Of a stretch of 64,000 nt of DNA, positions 45,321-56,289 are shown one piece after another. The position numbers were made by a program, and so were the translations under genes. Source of the DNA: Magnolia sinica (lineage: Eukaryota; Streptophyta; Magnoliopsida; Magnoliales; Magnoliaceae); contig NC_080591.1 of the NCBI RefSeq assembly GCF_029962835.1, forward strand, positions 37,269,501 through 37,333,500. The letters are read 5' to 3'. Numbering within the stretch: position 1 is the first letter of the stretch; every line of letters starts with the position of its first letter. The notes below the pieces were generated by a model that was not told the DNA's origin, ran no database searches, and was given only the letters and a program-made list of their open reading frames with translations.

Positions 45321-47238
45321 TGAAAAGGCCAAGCTATATGTCCTAGAGGGGGGGTGAATAGGATTATGCCAAATTTAAGCTTTAACAATGGAATAAAAGA
45401 ATATGATAGCCAAATAAAGGAAATCAATTCACAATGCAGAAATGAAAAGCAGCCTCAATAATCAAGTATTGAGAGATTGATACAAATGTTGTTTTAAGGA
45501 CAACCTTACACCATAAAAACCAAGGGTTTATGGCAGGACAACCTTATTTCTAGAAAGTTCTTTGTATCAAAAACTCAAACTGAAGAGGAATAAATAAATA
45601 GCAAGGAATAGAAATATTAAACTATTATAACATTCCCTACAATGCTTGAAATGTAAATATTACAACATTCATATCCACACATACATCTCACAAACTTTGA
45701 ATGAAAAAAGATAGAAAATAAATCACACGTCCACAAAACACAAAGAGTTATGGTGGTTTGCCTGTGTGTTCACCAATTGTTAAACAACAGCCACACAACT
45801 TGCTACTCCACTCCTAATATCGTCACTCAGTGGATATTAGCATTTACTATGAAAAAGGTTTCTCAGGTTCACCTAAAACCTTCACAATTGTGTCTTTCAA
45901 ATAGACTTACACAATTTAAAAAAACCTCACTTCTGAGTTTTCTGGCTCTCCTCAGATAACCAACAGATTGAGATTTTTCTGGCTTAATCTCGAATAAAAT
46001 CAAAAGAATAAAATTTATAATAAAGTAAAATACCTAGATTTCTCCTTTTGTTGTAGCCCGAAAGAACCAAGTCGGAGTAGAAGTTCGAATAGAAGTTCAA
46101 TGTCCAATACTCACTTAAGAAATGGTTTTAGGTTCTAGATTGATTTTAAATTAAACTAGTTGGGCTAGCTATATTTGATTTTGATTCCAAGAAGAAGGAA
46201 TATCACAATTCCTCTTTTCAATTCAGATTGGAATATAGAAACAAAATCAACTCAATAAAGCTAACAAAAGAGAATATTAAATATGCACAAATTAGCTTAA
46301 AATGAACACAAACTTATCTCAGAGTGATGCCTTGATTTTACTTGAATTGAATTATCAAACTCTGAAATTTGTCGTCTATTTATAGTTGCAGAAACTTGTC
46401 TACGATTGGTCCTGAGGATAGTACGACTGGTCGTAGAAGAAACAGATTTTTGAAATTTTAAGAATGATCGGATAAAACCGTTCTACGACTGGTCGAAGGT
46501 CATCCATGACTGGTTGTGAGCCCTCTACGACTGGTCGTGACCAACCCACGACTGGTTGTGAGGTACCAAGTTTAGTTGCTGGAGTTTGAGTCGAAGGTGC
46601 ACGACAGGTCGTGAACAAGTCGAGCACTGTTCACATGACTAGTCGAGAAGACTTTAGGACTTGTCGTAGCTCAACTAAAAAATTTTTAAAAATTGCAACA
46701 ACTTAGGACTGGTCCTAAAATTTCTTGGATTGGTCGAGCCAGTTTTAGGACTAGTTGACAAGGTCCAGGACTAGTCTTAGAACAGATCAAATTCATATAA
46801 AAAGTTTCAATTATGTATACAAAATGACCTATCCTAAGGTCAATCTAAGGTCAATCATACCTAGAAAGTGAGATATGAACATCGAGACTTCATATGATAG
46901 TTGACCTTTGAAGATTATAAAGCTTGAGATCTCTATACTTGATGTAGCATTGAACTTAAGATCTTCTAGAGCTTGAATTACACTTCATATTGAGTTGTAC
47001 ACTAACTTGAGTCTTTGAACAAGATTACTTCTTTCGTTGTAGCTTGTACTTGCATTTTTTGAAATGGTTTGAAGTAAATCTTTGTTCTTGACTTGAAGCA
47101 ACGTGTTTAAAGAGGTGATGCACTGTCTTGATCAGATATACCAATGAGCTACACAAGACATAGATTATACAAGACAGATTAATGTTTTGACACCACAAAA
47201 TTTTACAACCAAAGGAGCATAAAACCATAGCACTTACA
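45321..47238 (-). repeat. Left (3') LTR of the SIRE-like element (1918 bp)
   Basis: The LTR begins TGAAAAGGCCAAGCTATATG and ends ATAGCACTTACA on the plus strand. Its partner is 61155-63644. A cluster of CGACTGGTCGT-type near-palindromes lies at about 46410-46790. Short frames in it have no domain. Confidence 0.85.
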
Positions 47239-47251
47239 ATCTCCCCCTTTG
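47239..47251 (-). other. Polypurine tract of the SIRE-like element
   Basis: On the minus strand AAAGGGGGAGAT directly abuts the 3' LTR start (TGTAAGTGCTATGG). This is where plus-strand DNA synthesis is primed, and it confirms the minus orientation and the LTR boundary. Confidence 0.8.
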
Positions 47252-47734
47252 TCAAATTTGTGACAAAATATATTCAACAATAATATCACTAATACACATT
47301 CAAAGAATTATGTATGCACTAGTTATAAGAGAAAACTAGTTACAACTTGGTTAAAGAATCATGCACCAGTTATCATCAACTAACACATAACATTATGCAC
47401 TAGGCACAACATAGGCAAAACATCTCCTCACATACTCCCCCTGAGTAACACACATATATCCAAAAAAAAATATATGCTACCCACAATCCATATCCATGCC
47501 ATAAGCAATCAATCTAAATATTTCTCCCCCTTTTTGGCAGAATATGACAAAGGAAGAAGAAGAAAAATGGAAAAGGATAAGAAACAGGAGTAATAAAGGA
47601 TTAACTAGACAAGATATAAGAAAATTAAAGTCCACATACCATTAACTAGTTTAAACAAAAGTCAGTAAACCAAATAAAGTTCACAAACCAACATAAGTAG
47701 ACTTAAAGTTATTGCAGACCAAAGAGTAAAGCAC

Positions 47735-47995
47735 TTAATCAGATCCTGAAGAAGGCGCAGGAATGGTAGGATCAAGTTGATGAAGGCCCTTGTTTAAGCG
47801 CCTAAGATACTTGTGCATATATTTGAACTATAAATCATGGGCCACATTCATATTCTCTACCTTCTCCTCTAGAGCACGAAGATGAGCATCAAAATCAGAT
47901 GGCTCATAGTCAGGATCATTAACAGAATTAGATTCAATTTCATGAAAAATATCATCTATATTTATATCATCAGGAGGAAGATCACCAGCTTCTTC
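47735..47995 (-). pseudogene. Post-pol ORF of the SIRE-like element, C-terminal part
   Basis: The minus-strand frame reads an acidic stretch (DLPPDDINIDDIFHEIE), then FDAHLRALEEKVENMNV, a possible short coiled coil, and ends at the stop at 47735-47737. One in-frame stop interrupts it. It continues the frame that breaks off at 54951 on the far side of the chromovirus insertion, and the target-site bases keep it in phase. The product is unrecognised. Confidence 0.65.
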
Positions 47996-48332
47996 TGTCA
48001 CCCCTCAAACTCGGAAACCGGGCTCACAAAATTTCTGATCGCCGAATCCTGCGCCGACAGCCTCCGTAGAACCCCATTCTCGGCTCCTAGTGCCCATTCG
48101 CCAGGTTTCGATCCTGGGATGTTACAAGGAGGATTTTTAACATCAGTTTGATTCGTAAGAAGCATAACCAAAGGCATAACCCACAAACAACAACCAAAAA
48201 CTCCATCACCTTTCCACTATAATAAAAAACTTTACAAGTACAATGAGCATAAGGGAAATACAATGAAGATGAACAAAACTCCAAAATGATCTGCCACGCG
48301 CCCAAGCCTCAGCGCTGCTGCGATCCAACGTC
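47996..48332 (+). repeat. Left inverted arm of the chromovirus insertion
   Basis: The 337-bp arm starts TGTCACCCCTCAAACTCGG and ends GCGATCCAACGTC. The reverse complement of 54614-54950 matches along its whole length with scattered substitutions and equal length. After GATCCAACGTC the two sides diverge: left into LTR-like DNA, right into the RT coding region. Confidence 0.85.
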
Positions 48333-51300
48333 ACCTGCACGCAACGGTCGTGCATAAGCTTATAGAAAGCTTAGAGGGTGGTGAAAGTGTATGCTCAAGG
48401 TGGTAATGCAGCTATGCAGTATCAGAGTAATGCGGAGCATGCTGATGAATGCCAAGAAACCATTAGCCGTACCAAGGCCATGCGGTGCAAAGAATGATGT
48501 CGGCCATACCAAGGCCATGCAATGCGAAATGCAACTCAAGCATATAAATCCTCATCTAAGTCCACATATCGATACAACTCAAAATCTGGAATATCACCGG
48601 GGTCTAGTACACTCCAAGCCAGATTGCCGCCCCATAGCGGACCCATTCCTCTAGCTGGTCAGACTCAGCCTAGCATTGCCCCCTACTCTCGAGCGGGTAA
48701 GGCCGCACCCCCTTCCAACCGACCACGACACAGTGGAAAGCGCAACCGTCTGGTAATCGGCACTCAGCGCTCATGCACCCACTCGGTGTAGACGTTGGAG
48801 CAACCTCTTGGTACCATAAGGGTTTAGGGACTTTCACCCAGGGATATCTATCACATCCCATGTAGAATAGTATTTCCGGTATCCAAACCTGCCAACCACA
48901 ATACGTCTGTGGAGGCTACGACCCTAATGTCGCTAGGGCGTACAATAACCATATCACACAATGCGAATGCATGAATCACACTATCCAGTCATACAGCAAT
49001 CCTGCGCGTATCGTGCGCTCATGTAGGCCAACACCCCCTGTATGGGAGCCCCTAAACAATCTGCCCAAAGGCATATGCTATGATCAGTCATTTCTCATAT
49101 CAAGCATACGTATGATGCATATGATCATGAATCATGGAACTAAACATGTTATATGGGATGGATGATGTTCATAACGAAGATGGGCCTAGACGGCCTACAC
49201 ATAACACGTATGGGCCTAACAATGGGCCCTAGGAAAAGTCATAATGCGGACATTTAACCAACACTATACTTGCAATGTGGGTGTCAAACCATCATTGCTC
49301 CCAAGGCATAGCCCAACGTAAACATCATTACATAACCCATGTTGGGATCGTACATTGCAATGGACCTTAGGTACATCCCATTGGGCCTTAAATACGTCAA
49401 ATGGGCCATATCATATGGGCCTTATATTCATCAAGTGGGCCACATCATTGGTCCGCACCAATGGGCCTTATGTGCATTGCAATGGACCATGACCCGGGGG
49501 CCTTAGAGTGCATCAAATGGGCCTACTCACATGGGCCTTATGTGTATCAAATGGGCCTTGCCAATTGGGCCCCATATGAACATCAAATGGGCCTCAACCC
49601 ATAGGTCCTAATATATCTTAATGGGCCTTAACCCATGGGCCCCTAATGCATTAAATGGGCCTCGACCCATGGGCCACAAGTATCTGAGGTGGGCCTCCCA
49701 CCACCAGTAAAATATATATAATATAGTATATAATATATATATATAGTACATTTAACATTATATATAGTATATAATATATATATATAGTACATTTAACATT
49801 ATATATATATAAACACACACGCACACACCACACACGCACGCACACCACAGGCCCACCTTCCCTGGACGGTGGGGATATAACACAAACGTCACAGTGGCCT
49901 CCACCGTCCAGGCGGACGGTGGCAATAAAATACTTACATCACTGTGGGCTCCATGTGGGGCCCACCATAATGTTTATATTCCATCCAACCCGTTGATAAG
50001 GCCACGTAGGCCTAGATGAAGGGTGAACACAAATTCCACCCTGATCCAAAACTTCTATGGGCCCAAAAAGGGTTTTAAAGGTAAAGGTTCAATCCCACTA
50101 TTTCCTACGGTGTGGGCCACCTGAGTCTTAGATCAGGCTGATTTTTGGGGTGGGCCCATGTCAGGTAGTGGCCCACCCTATGAACGGATTAGATGGTGGA
50201 AAAACATCAAGGTGGGGCCCACGGCTACTGCCGTGGGTGGCTACCCGACCGTCCGTCCGCTGGACGCTGTGCGCAGGCAGCGCCTGCTGCCGTCTGACAC
50301 AGCAGCAACAGCTGCTGTGTTGCATTTTATTTATTTTTTTTGATTTTTTTATTTTTCTATGGATTTTACAGGTGGGGTCCACATCTTGCAAATCCACTCC
50401 GTCCAACGGCTCTCCATGCCCCACGACAAGCAAAACAAGCCCAATATTGGGCATATTTCAGCATATAAACAATCAGGGAAGGTTTCAATGGTGAAAACCA
50501 CCATTTGCTATGGTATGGCCCGCCCGAAGGTCTGATTGATCCCATCTTTCGGGTCAACGCCTAAAAGGAGCTTGGGAAAGGAATGGATGGTGTGGATTTA
50601 ATACATACATCAAGGTGGGGCCTACATGAGTGGGCCACCCAAAGGCTTGAACCAAGCTAGTATTTGTGTTTTCCCAATAAACGTCCAGCGTCCAGGGACG
50701 CTGGACGGTCTGGCCATGCAAGGTGGGCCTGCTCAGGTGGGCCACCACTGATGAATGGTGTGGGTACTACACATATAAGGTGGGCCCCACTTATAGATGA
50801 CTTAAACAAAATACATACTTCATGGTGGGGTCCATTCAAGTGGGCCACACAACCTCATTAACATCACAAAAATAAAATAAAATAAAAGAAAGAGAGATAG
50901 AGAGTGAGACCCGCATGATGGAGGGACCCCGGCACAATGGGCCCTCCCTTGCACTAAATCATACATCAAGTGGGTCCCATTACATGTGGGTCCATGAAAT
51001 CGAATCCAACGGTGGAGATCCCTCCTCCACTAAAATAGACGGTCTAGATGACCCTAAGCATGTAAGGAAATAAACATCATGATGGGGTCCATGGAGAATG
51101 GCCCCATCATGGAATGATCATGATGATCCAAGTGGGCCATTGGCCACATCTTAGGGTCCAAAGTGAGATCCAAACCATTGATCGGTTGGCCTTACTTGGC
51201 CCATCTTAAAAAAATAAAAAACTATCCTATCAAAACACCCACCGCTTGATCTTCTTGCTCCCTTGGCTTCCTTAGCTCCTTGTGCTTCTCTTTGATGGAG

Positions 51301-51629
51301 GAAGATGAGAAATGGATGGTTGAGATGAGTGATCTAAGGATGGAAAGGTGGGCCACACATGTAGCTTGGGAGATATGGGGAGAGGCTCATACGTATGGAT
51401 TTTCTTGCTTGGGAGAGTTTGAAAATGAGAGAGACTTGTAAGGGAGAGAGAGAGAGAGTGATGGGTGATAGAGTGATGGATGTGGTGGTGATGGGTGTAA
51501 GAGGCTCTTTTTGACTTTTTTAGCAAAAGTTGTAAGATCTTTTTGACTTTTGGGGCTTGCTTGGGAATGGGTAAAAGGTGATGTGTACTTGACATGATGG
51601 GATTGATGGATTGATTGATTGATGTGACA
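48333..51629. repeat. LTR-like interior block, rich in GGGCC motifs
   Basis: This is non-coding DNA running to a GTGACA terminus at 51624-51629, so 47996-51629 is bounded by TGTCAC...GTGACA like a 3.6-kb LTR. It includes an array of ATGGGCCTTA-like motifs at about 49150-49690. An AT-rich tandem repeat follows at about 49715-49810, in which AGTACATTTAACATTATATA occurs twice. A CACACG run and fold-back-like GGGCCC blocks are at about 49860-50860. Reading frames here are by-products. Confidence 0.6.
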
Positions 51630-52003
51630 CCTAGTAGAGATTTTCTCAGAATTCGCACGCGCGGCGTTTTCCTCGCACCGAACGCTGGCCCATATCTCTC
51701 AACCACGGTATCGCCTCGGCGCGCAAGTCGCGGCATCGGAACCGCGGCGACGACGCGGTCGCTAAGGTATAAGTCCTGGGTTGAGCCGACTCAGTTTGAC
51801 GGCATGAAAATCAGGGTCGCGCGCAAACACCGGTTAAGGGTCAAAGGTCGCCAGAATTCGACCGGGAGGACCGCGGAAGCCTATGGAACGGTACGGTCTA
51901 GGCTCAAAATTTACATAATCATCGCAACTAAGCAGAACTCAAGAGGGAGAAGAAACATAACATCACTATATAAAATCAGAGATAACATATAACATACAAC
52001 ATA

Positions 52004-54613
52004 TGATCAATCATAAAAAAGATGGGGATAACGCTCTCGAATCTCAGCCTCACGCTCCCAAGAAGCCTCCTCAACAGAATGGTGACCCCACTGAACCTTC
52101 ACCAACAGAATGACCTTGGTCCGGAGGACCTGCTCATTCCGATCAAGGATACGGACTGGCTGCTCGATGTAAGAAGCGTCCTCACGAACCTCTAACGGTT
52201 GCCAATCGATAACAGGAACGATGTCTGACCCACACTTCCTCAACATAGAGACATGGAAAACGTTGTGGACGCCAGACAGCAGAGATGGCAAGGCAAGCCG
52301 ATAGGCCACGGCGCCAACGCGCCTAGTGATCTCAAAAGGTCCTATGAATCTCGGGGCAAGCTTGCCCTTCGCTCCAAATCGAACTACGCCCTTCATGGGT
52401 GAGACCTTGAGATACACATGGTCCCCTACATCAAACTCCAAGGGACGACGCCGACGATCAGCAAAACTCTTCTGCCGGCTCTGAGCTATGCGCATCCTCT
52501 GCCTGATGATATCAATAGCCTCTGACGTCTCCTGCACAAGTTCGGGACCTAGGAGACGACGCTCTCCAACCTCGGTCCAACAACTCGGTGATCTGCATGG
52601 TCTGCCATATAGTGCCTTAAAAGGAGCCATGCCGATGGTCGCCTGATAGCTGTTATTGTATGCAAACTCAGCCAATCATAGATGCTCATCCCAGCTACCC
52701 CCGAAATCAATCGCGCAGGCCCGAAGCATATCCTTAAGGATCTGGTTGACCCTCTCGGTCTGGCCATCGGTCTGCGGATGGTACGTAGTGCTGATCTGCA
52801 AATCAGAACCCATCGCTCTCTGGAAGCTTCCCCAAAACTGAGACGTGAACCTCGGGTCTCGGTAAAAAACGATCGAGACTGGAATGCCATGCAGTCTCAC
52901 AATATCCTCGATGAATAATCTCGCAAGTCGGTCCAAAGGCCAAGTCGCACGTATCGCAATAAAATGTGCCGACTTCGTCAGATGAACCACAACAACCCAA
53001 ATGGCGTCATGACAGCGCTGAGTCCTCGACAAGCCCATAATGAAATCTGTCGACACGTGCTCCCACTTCCACATCGGGACACTCAATGGCTGCAATAGAC
53101 TAGGGGGTCTCTGATGATCGGCCTTGACATGCTGGCACGTGTCACACTCGGCCACAAAACTGGCGATCTGGCGCTTCATCCCCGCCCAAAAATACTGTCG
53201 CCTCATATCGTGGTACATCATCGTCGAGCCAGGGTGGATAGAAAACCGCGATTGATGTGCCTCGGTCATAAGATCTCTACGTAGCTCAGGAATATCTGGG
53301 ATACATAATCGGCCTCTGAAGCGAAGTCCACCATCTGAACCAATCTGCCAATCCGTCTGACTCTCAGATGCTGCCTCTGCTCGGTAATCTTATAACGACT
53401 CGTCTGCCTGCTGAGCCTCGATCACCCTTGCGATAAGAGAGAGTTGAATCGACAGGCTCGATAACTGCACAATAGAAGACTGCAAGACAAACTTAAAGTC
53501 GTACTCTGCTATATCCTCGAGCATTCGCCACTCCTGAATCATCATATGCGCTACCAGGCCTTGTGGCTGACGGCTGAGGGCATCTGCCACCACGTTCGCC
53601 TTACCCGGGTGGTACTGGAGATCGAAATCATAGTCCTTCAGGAGCTCCATCCAGCGCCTCTGCCTCATGTTCAACTCAGACTGCGAGAAGAGGTACTTCA
53701 AGCTCTTGTGGTCAGAAAAGAGCTCGAACCTAACCCCATAGAGATAGTGTCTCCATACTTTCAGTGCGAAGACAACTGCAGCCAACTCTAAATCATGTGT
53801 GGGGTAGTTCAGCTCATGGACCTTGAGTTGACGAGACGCGAAGGCTACAAGCCTGCCGTGCTGCATCAGGACAGCACCTAAACCAATATGCGAGGCATCG
53901 GTAAATACAATAAATCTGTCACTCCCAGAGGGAAGAGTGAGGACAGGATCGGACGTCAGATGGTCCTTTAACTCCGTAAATGCTCGCTCGCAGGCGTCAC
54001 TCCAAATAAATTCTACGCCCTTTCGGGTCAACCTGGTCAACAGGGCTCTAATACGAGAGAAGCCCTCAATGAAACGCCGGTAGTAGCCCGCTAAACCAAG
54101 GAAACTGCGGATCTCGGACGCAGTCGTGGGCTAGCCCCACTGACGCACTGCCTCAACCTTCGAGGGGTTCACTGCGACACCCTCCCTCGTCACCACGTGA
54201 CTGAGGAACTTCACCTCCTCCTGCCAAAACTCGCACTTCTCTAGCTTCGCATACAACTGGTGTGCGCGGAGGGTCTGTAACGTAACCTCTAAATGCTACT
54301 CGTGCTCCTCACGGGTCCGCGAATAAATCAAAATGTCGTCGATGAAGATTACAACAAACTGATCAAGATACAGACGGAAGACCTCGTTCATCAACTGTAT
54401 GAAGACCGCGGGTGCATTGGTCAGTCCAAAGGACATGACCTGAAACTCAAAATGACCATAACGCATCCTGAATGCTGTCTTCGGAATGTCCTCCTCTCGG
54501 ACCCGAATCTGATGATAACTGGAACGCAAGTCAATCTTCGAAAAGAACTGTGCACCCTGCAGCTGATCAAACAAATCATCAATCCTCCGGAGCGGGTACT
54601 TGTTCTTGATCTC
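52004..54613 (-). pseudogene. Chromovirus pol: RT fragment, RNase H, integrase and chromodomain
   Basis: On the minus strand RT begins abruptly at [20 protein letters not shown] and has FIDDILIYS (YxDD-type box). RNase H follows with [15 protein letters not shown] and [16 protein letters not shown]. The integrase zinc region has HPGSTMMYHDMRRQYFW and CDTCQ, and the core has DFIMGLSRTQ, YRDPRFTSQFW and HPQTDGQTERVNQ. The canonical SDRDPRF reads FYRDPRF, so the second catalytic Asp is Tyr (codon at 52862-52864). A chromodomain ends the protein (YIEQPVRILDRNEQV ... VQWGHHSVEEASWE), which marks a chromovirus. Stops separate the blocks (near 52676, 53270 and 54041), and the RT N-terminus, protease and gag are deleted. 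Confidence 0.85.
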
Positions 54614-54950
54614 GACGTTGGATCCCAGCAGCGCTGAGGCTTGGGTGCGTGGCAGATCATTTTGGAGTTTTGTTCATCTTCATTGTATTTCCCTTATGCT
54701 CATTATACTTGTAAAGTTTTTGATTATAGTGAAAATGTGATGAAGTTTTTAGTTGTTGTTTGTGGGTTATGCCTTTGGTTATGCTTCTTACGAATCAAAC
54801 TGATGTTGAAAATCCTCCTTGTAGCATCCCAGGATCGGAACCTGGCGAATGGGCGCTGGGAGCCGAGAATAGGGCTCTACGGAGGCTGTCGGTGCTGGAT
54901 TCGGTGATCGGGAATTTTATGAGCCCCGTTTCCGAGTTTGGGGCGTGACA
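54614..54950 (-). repeat. Right inverted arm of the chromovirus insertion
   Basis: This is the inverted copy of 47996-48332, ending GGGGCGTGACA at the TCTTC target duplication. Its inner end joins directly to RT coding sequence, so a deletion junction lies at about 54613/54614. Confidence 0.85.
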
Positions 54951-55884
54951 TCTTCTTCATTCCTTACTTCAGTTCCACTACCACCCGCATCCACTTGGCC
55001 AGGAGCCAATTCCAATTTCAACTTGTTAATATTCGAATTGTTAAAAATAAGATGATGGATAAGAGCCTCTCCAACAGGCATAACAACTAGCATGTGAGTA
55101 GCTAAAATAGTCCTAAGATAGGCAAACGGAATATCACTATGACCTGGATGGAGATGAAACTGAATGATGGAATGACATATTAAAGAAGGAAGACAAACTT
55201 TAGTACCGGAGATGACAGAGTGCAAAACCCGAACTATAAAGGACGTCAGCTCTGTTTTATTACCAGAATGCGAATACAAATTTGAAATAAAGATTTTGTG
55301 GAGAACCCTGTATCTGGGTAACAAGTATTTTGAGGGGAGCGCATTCCCTTTATGAGTCCATTGCACATTCATATTACATAGATCTCCATGCATTTTTTCT
55401 GATTCTGAGGGTTTCTCAGTTAGAGTATGAATAGGAATACCCTCGTCGTTAGCAGGTATGTCCATTAGCCCTGAAATCAGATGGCGGTCAATTTCAAATG
55501 GACCTTTTCTAGCATCAATTTTAAACATTAAATTCTCAGTCGAAAAATCAGATATACATGCAGACATGGACTGGTTAATAGATTGGTATGCAGGCCCACC
55601 CCAATGTAAGATGTTAGCCCATCTACAGCTTGAAGAAGTGGGAGAATACCAAAAGGAGCAATGTGTTCAAGATCGACAGATCGCTTAACAATAACATTGT
55701 ACAAACGCAAATCCCGCACATATGAGGGATCATCTTCGGGTGACCGAAGGTGGCGCCATGCTATTGGAGTAGATTTAGAAGAAGATGGACTACGGGAAGT
55801 TTTCTTTTTCCCTCTAGCATTCATTAGCAACAAGAAAATCAATGTACTAAGGAGTTGCAAAAGATGAGGAATGGGTTTTCTCAA
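54951..55884 (-). pseudogene. Post-pol ORF of the SIRE-like element, N-terminal part
   Basis: A minus-strand frame opens at about 55884, or at the inner Met of MNARGKKKTSRSP, with a basic Ser-rich start. It continues through DDPSYVRDLRLYNVIVKRSV to about 55560. A frameshift leads to the frame with LISGLMDIPANDEGIPIH, WTHKGNALPSKYLLPRYRVL and FAYLRTILATHMLVVMPVGE, which runs to the insertion at 54950. The general layout recalls the plant transposon-type protein found after pol in some SIRE relatives (sometimes called env-like). I see no clear signal peptide or membrane anchor. The function is unknown. Confidence 0.6.
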
Positions 55885-56289
55885 AAATGAAAATTTGAGA
55901 AAAAAACCTTAAATAACTCAACAAAGCTTGAAATCAAGCACTCCAATGAAGAAATTGAAGAAAATAGACCATGAATCTTTAAGTAAGACTGAAAAAATGC
56001 ACTAACCTTGACGAATCAAATAGTAGAGTTCGACTAGTCATGCCACGGCTTGTTGGAGAGAAAAGAAGAAATGAGGAAGATGATGGTTTTCTCCAAATTA
56101 AAGAGACCAGTGCATTACACGACCGGTCTTGGGCCATCCTCGACCAGTTGTACCCTGACTGGTCGAGCACATCCTCGACTGGTTGTGTACCAACATAAAC
56201 ATGCATTTTTCATACAAATTTGAAATTTAAACCAATAATTTATCAAATATATATACATTACGATACAACTGTGCATGAATAATCAATTT
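55885..56289 (-). other. Spacer between pol and the post-pol ORF
   Basis: This is non-coding DNA of the SIRE-like element. At about 56100-56190 it holds several CGACTGGTCG / CGACCGGTC near-palindromes like those in the LTRs. Confidence 0.55.

Larger units (their letters stand above)
47996..54950 (-). mobile_element. Chromovirus (Tekay/Del-like gypsy) derived insertion with inverted ends
   Basis: The 6955-bp insertion is flanked by a perfect 5-bp repeat, TCTTC (47991-47995 and 54951-54955). The outer 337 bp at each end (47996-48332 and 54614-54950) are the same sequence in opposite orientation, starting TGTCACCCCTCAAACTCGG and TGTCACGCCCCAAACTCGG. Inside, on the minus strand, lie RT, RNase H and integrase with a chromodomain. 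Gag, protease and the RT N-terminus are missing. An LTR-like block occupies 47996-51629. Normal LTR elements have direct, not inverted, ends. Confidence 0.8.

Noticed and set aside
45750..45959. Short frame with repeats in both SIRE-like LTRs (also at 61596 and 61844)
   Set aside because: It recurs because the LTR is repeated and internally duplicated; no domain and no start context.
49715..49815. AT tandem repeat as a replication origin or matrix attachment site
   Set aside because: AT-richness alone is not evidence; the sequence is a simple tandem duplication with a CACA run.
51272..51736. 154-codon minus-strand frame across the LTR-like block and the region after integrase
   Set aside because: Low-complexity His/Ser-rich translation across an LTR boundary, with no domain. 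Treated as non-coding.
54293..54637. 114-codon plus-strand frame at the right arm of the chromovirus insertion
   Set aside because: It is antisense to the RT fragment and crosses the RT/arm junction; no domain.
47996..54950. Interpretation as a DNA transposon with 337-bp terminal inverted repeats
   Set aside because: The 5-bp duplication, TGTCAC LTR-type ends and an internal RT-RH-INT with chromodomain fit a rearranged LTR element better; no transposase is present.
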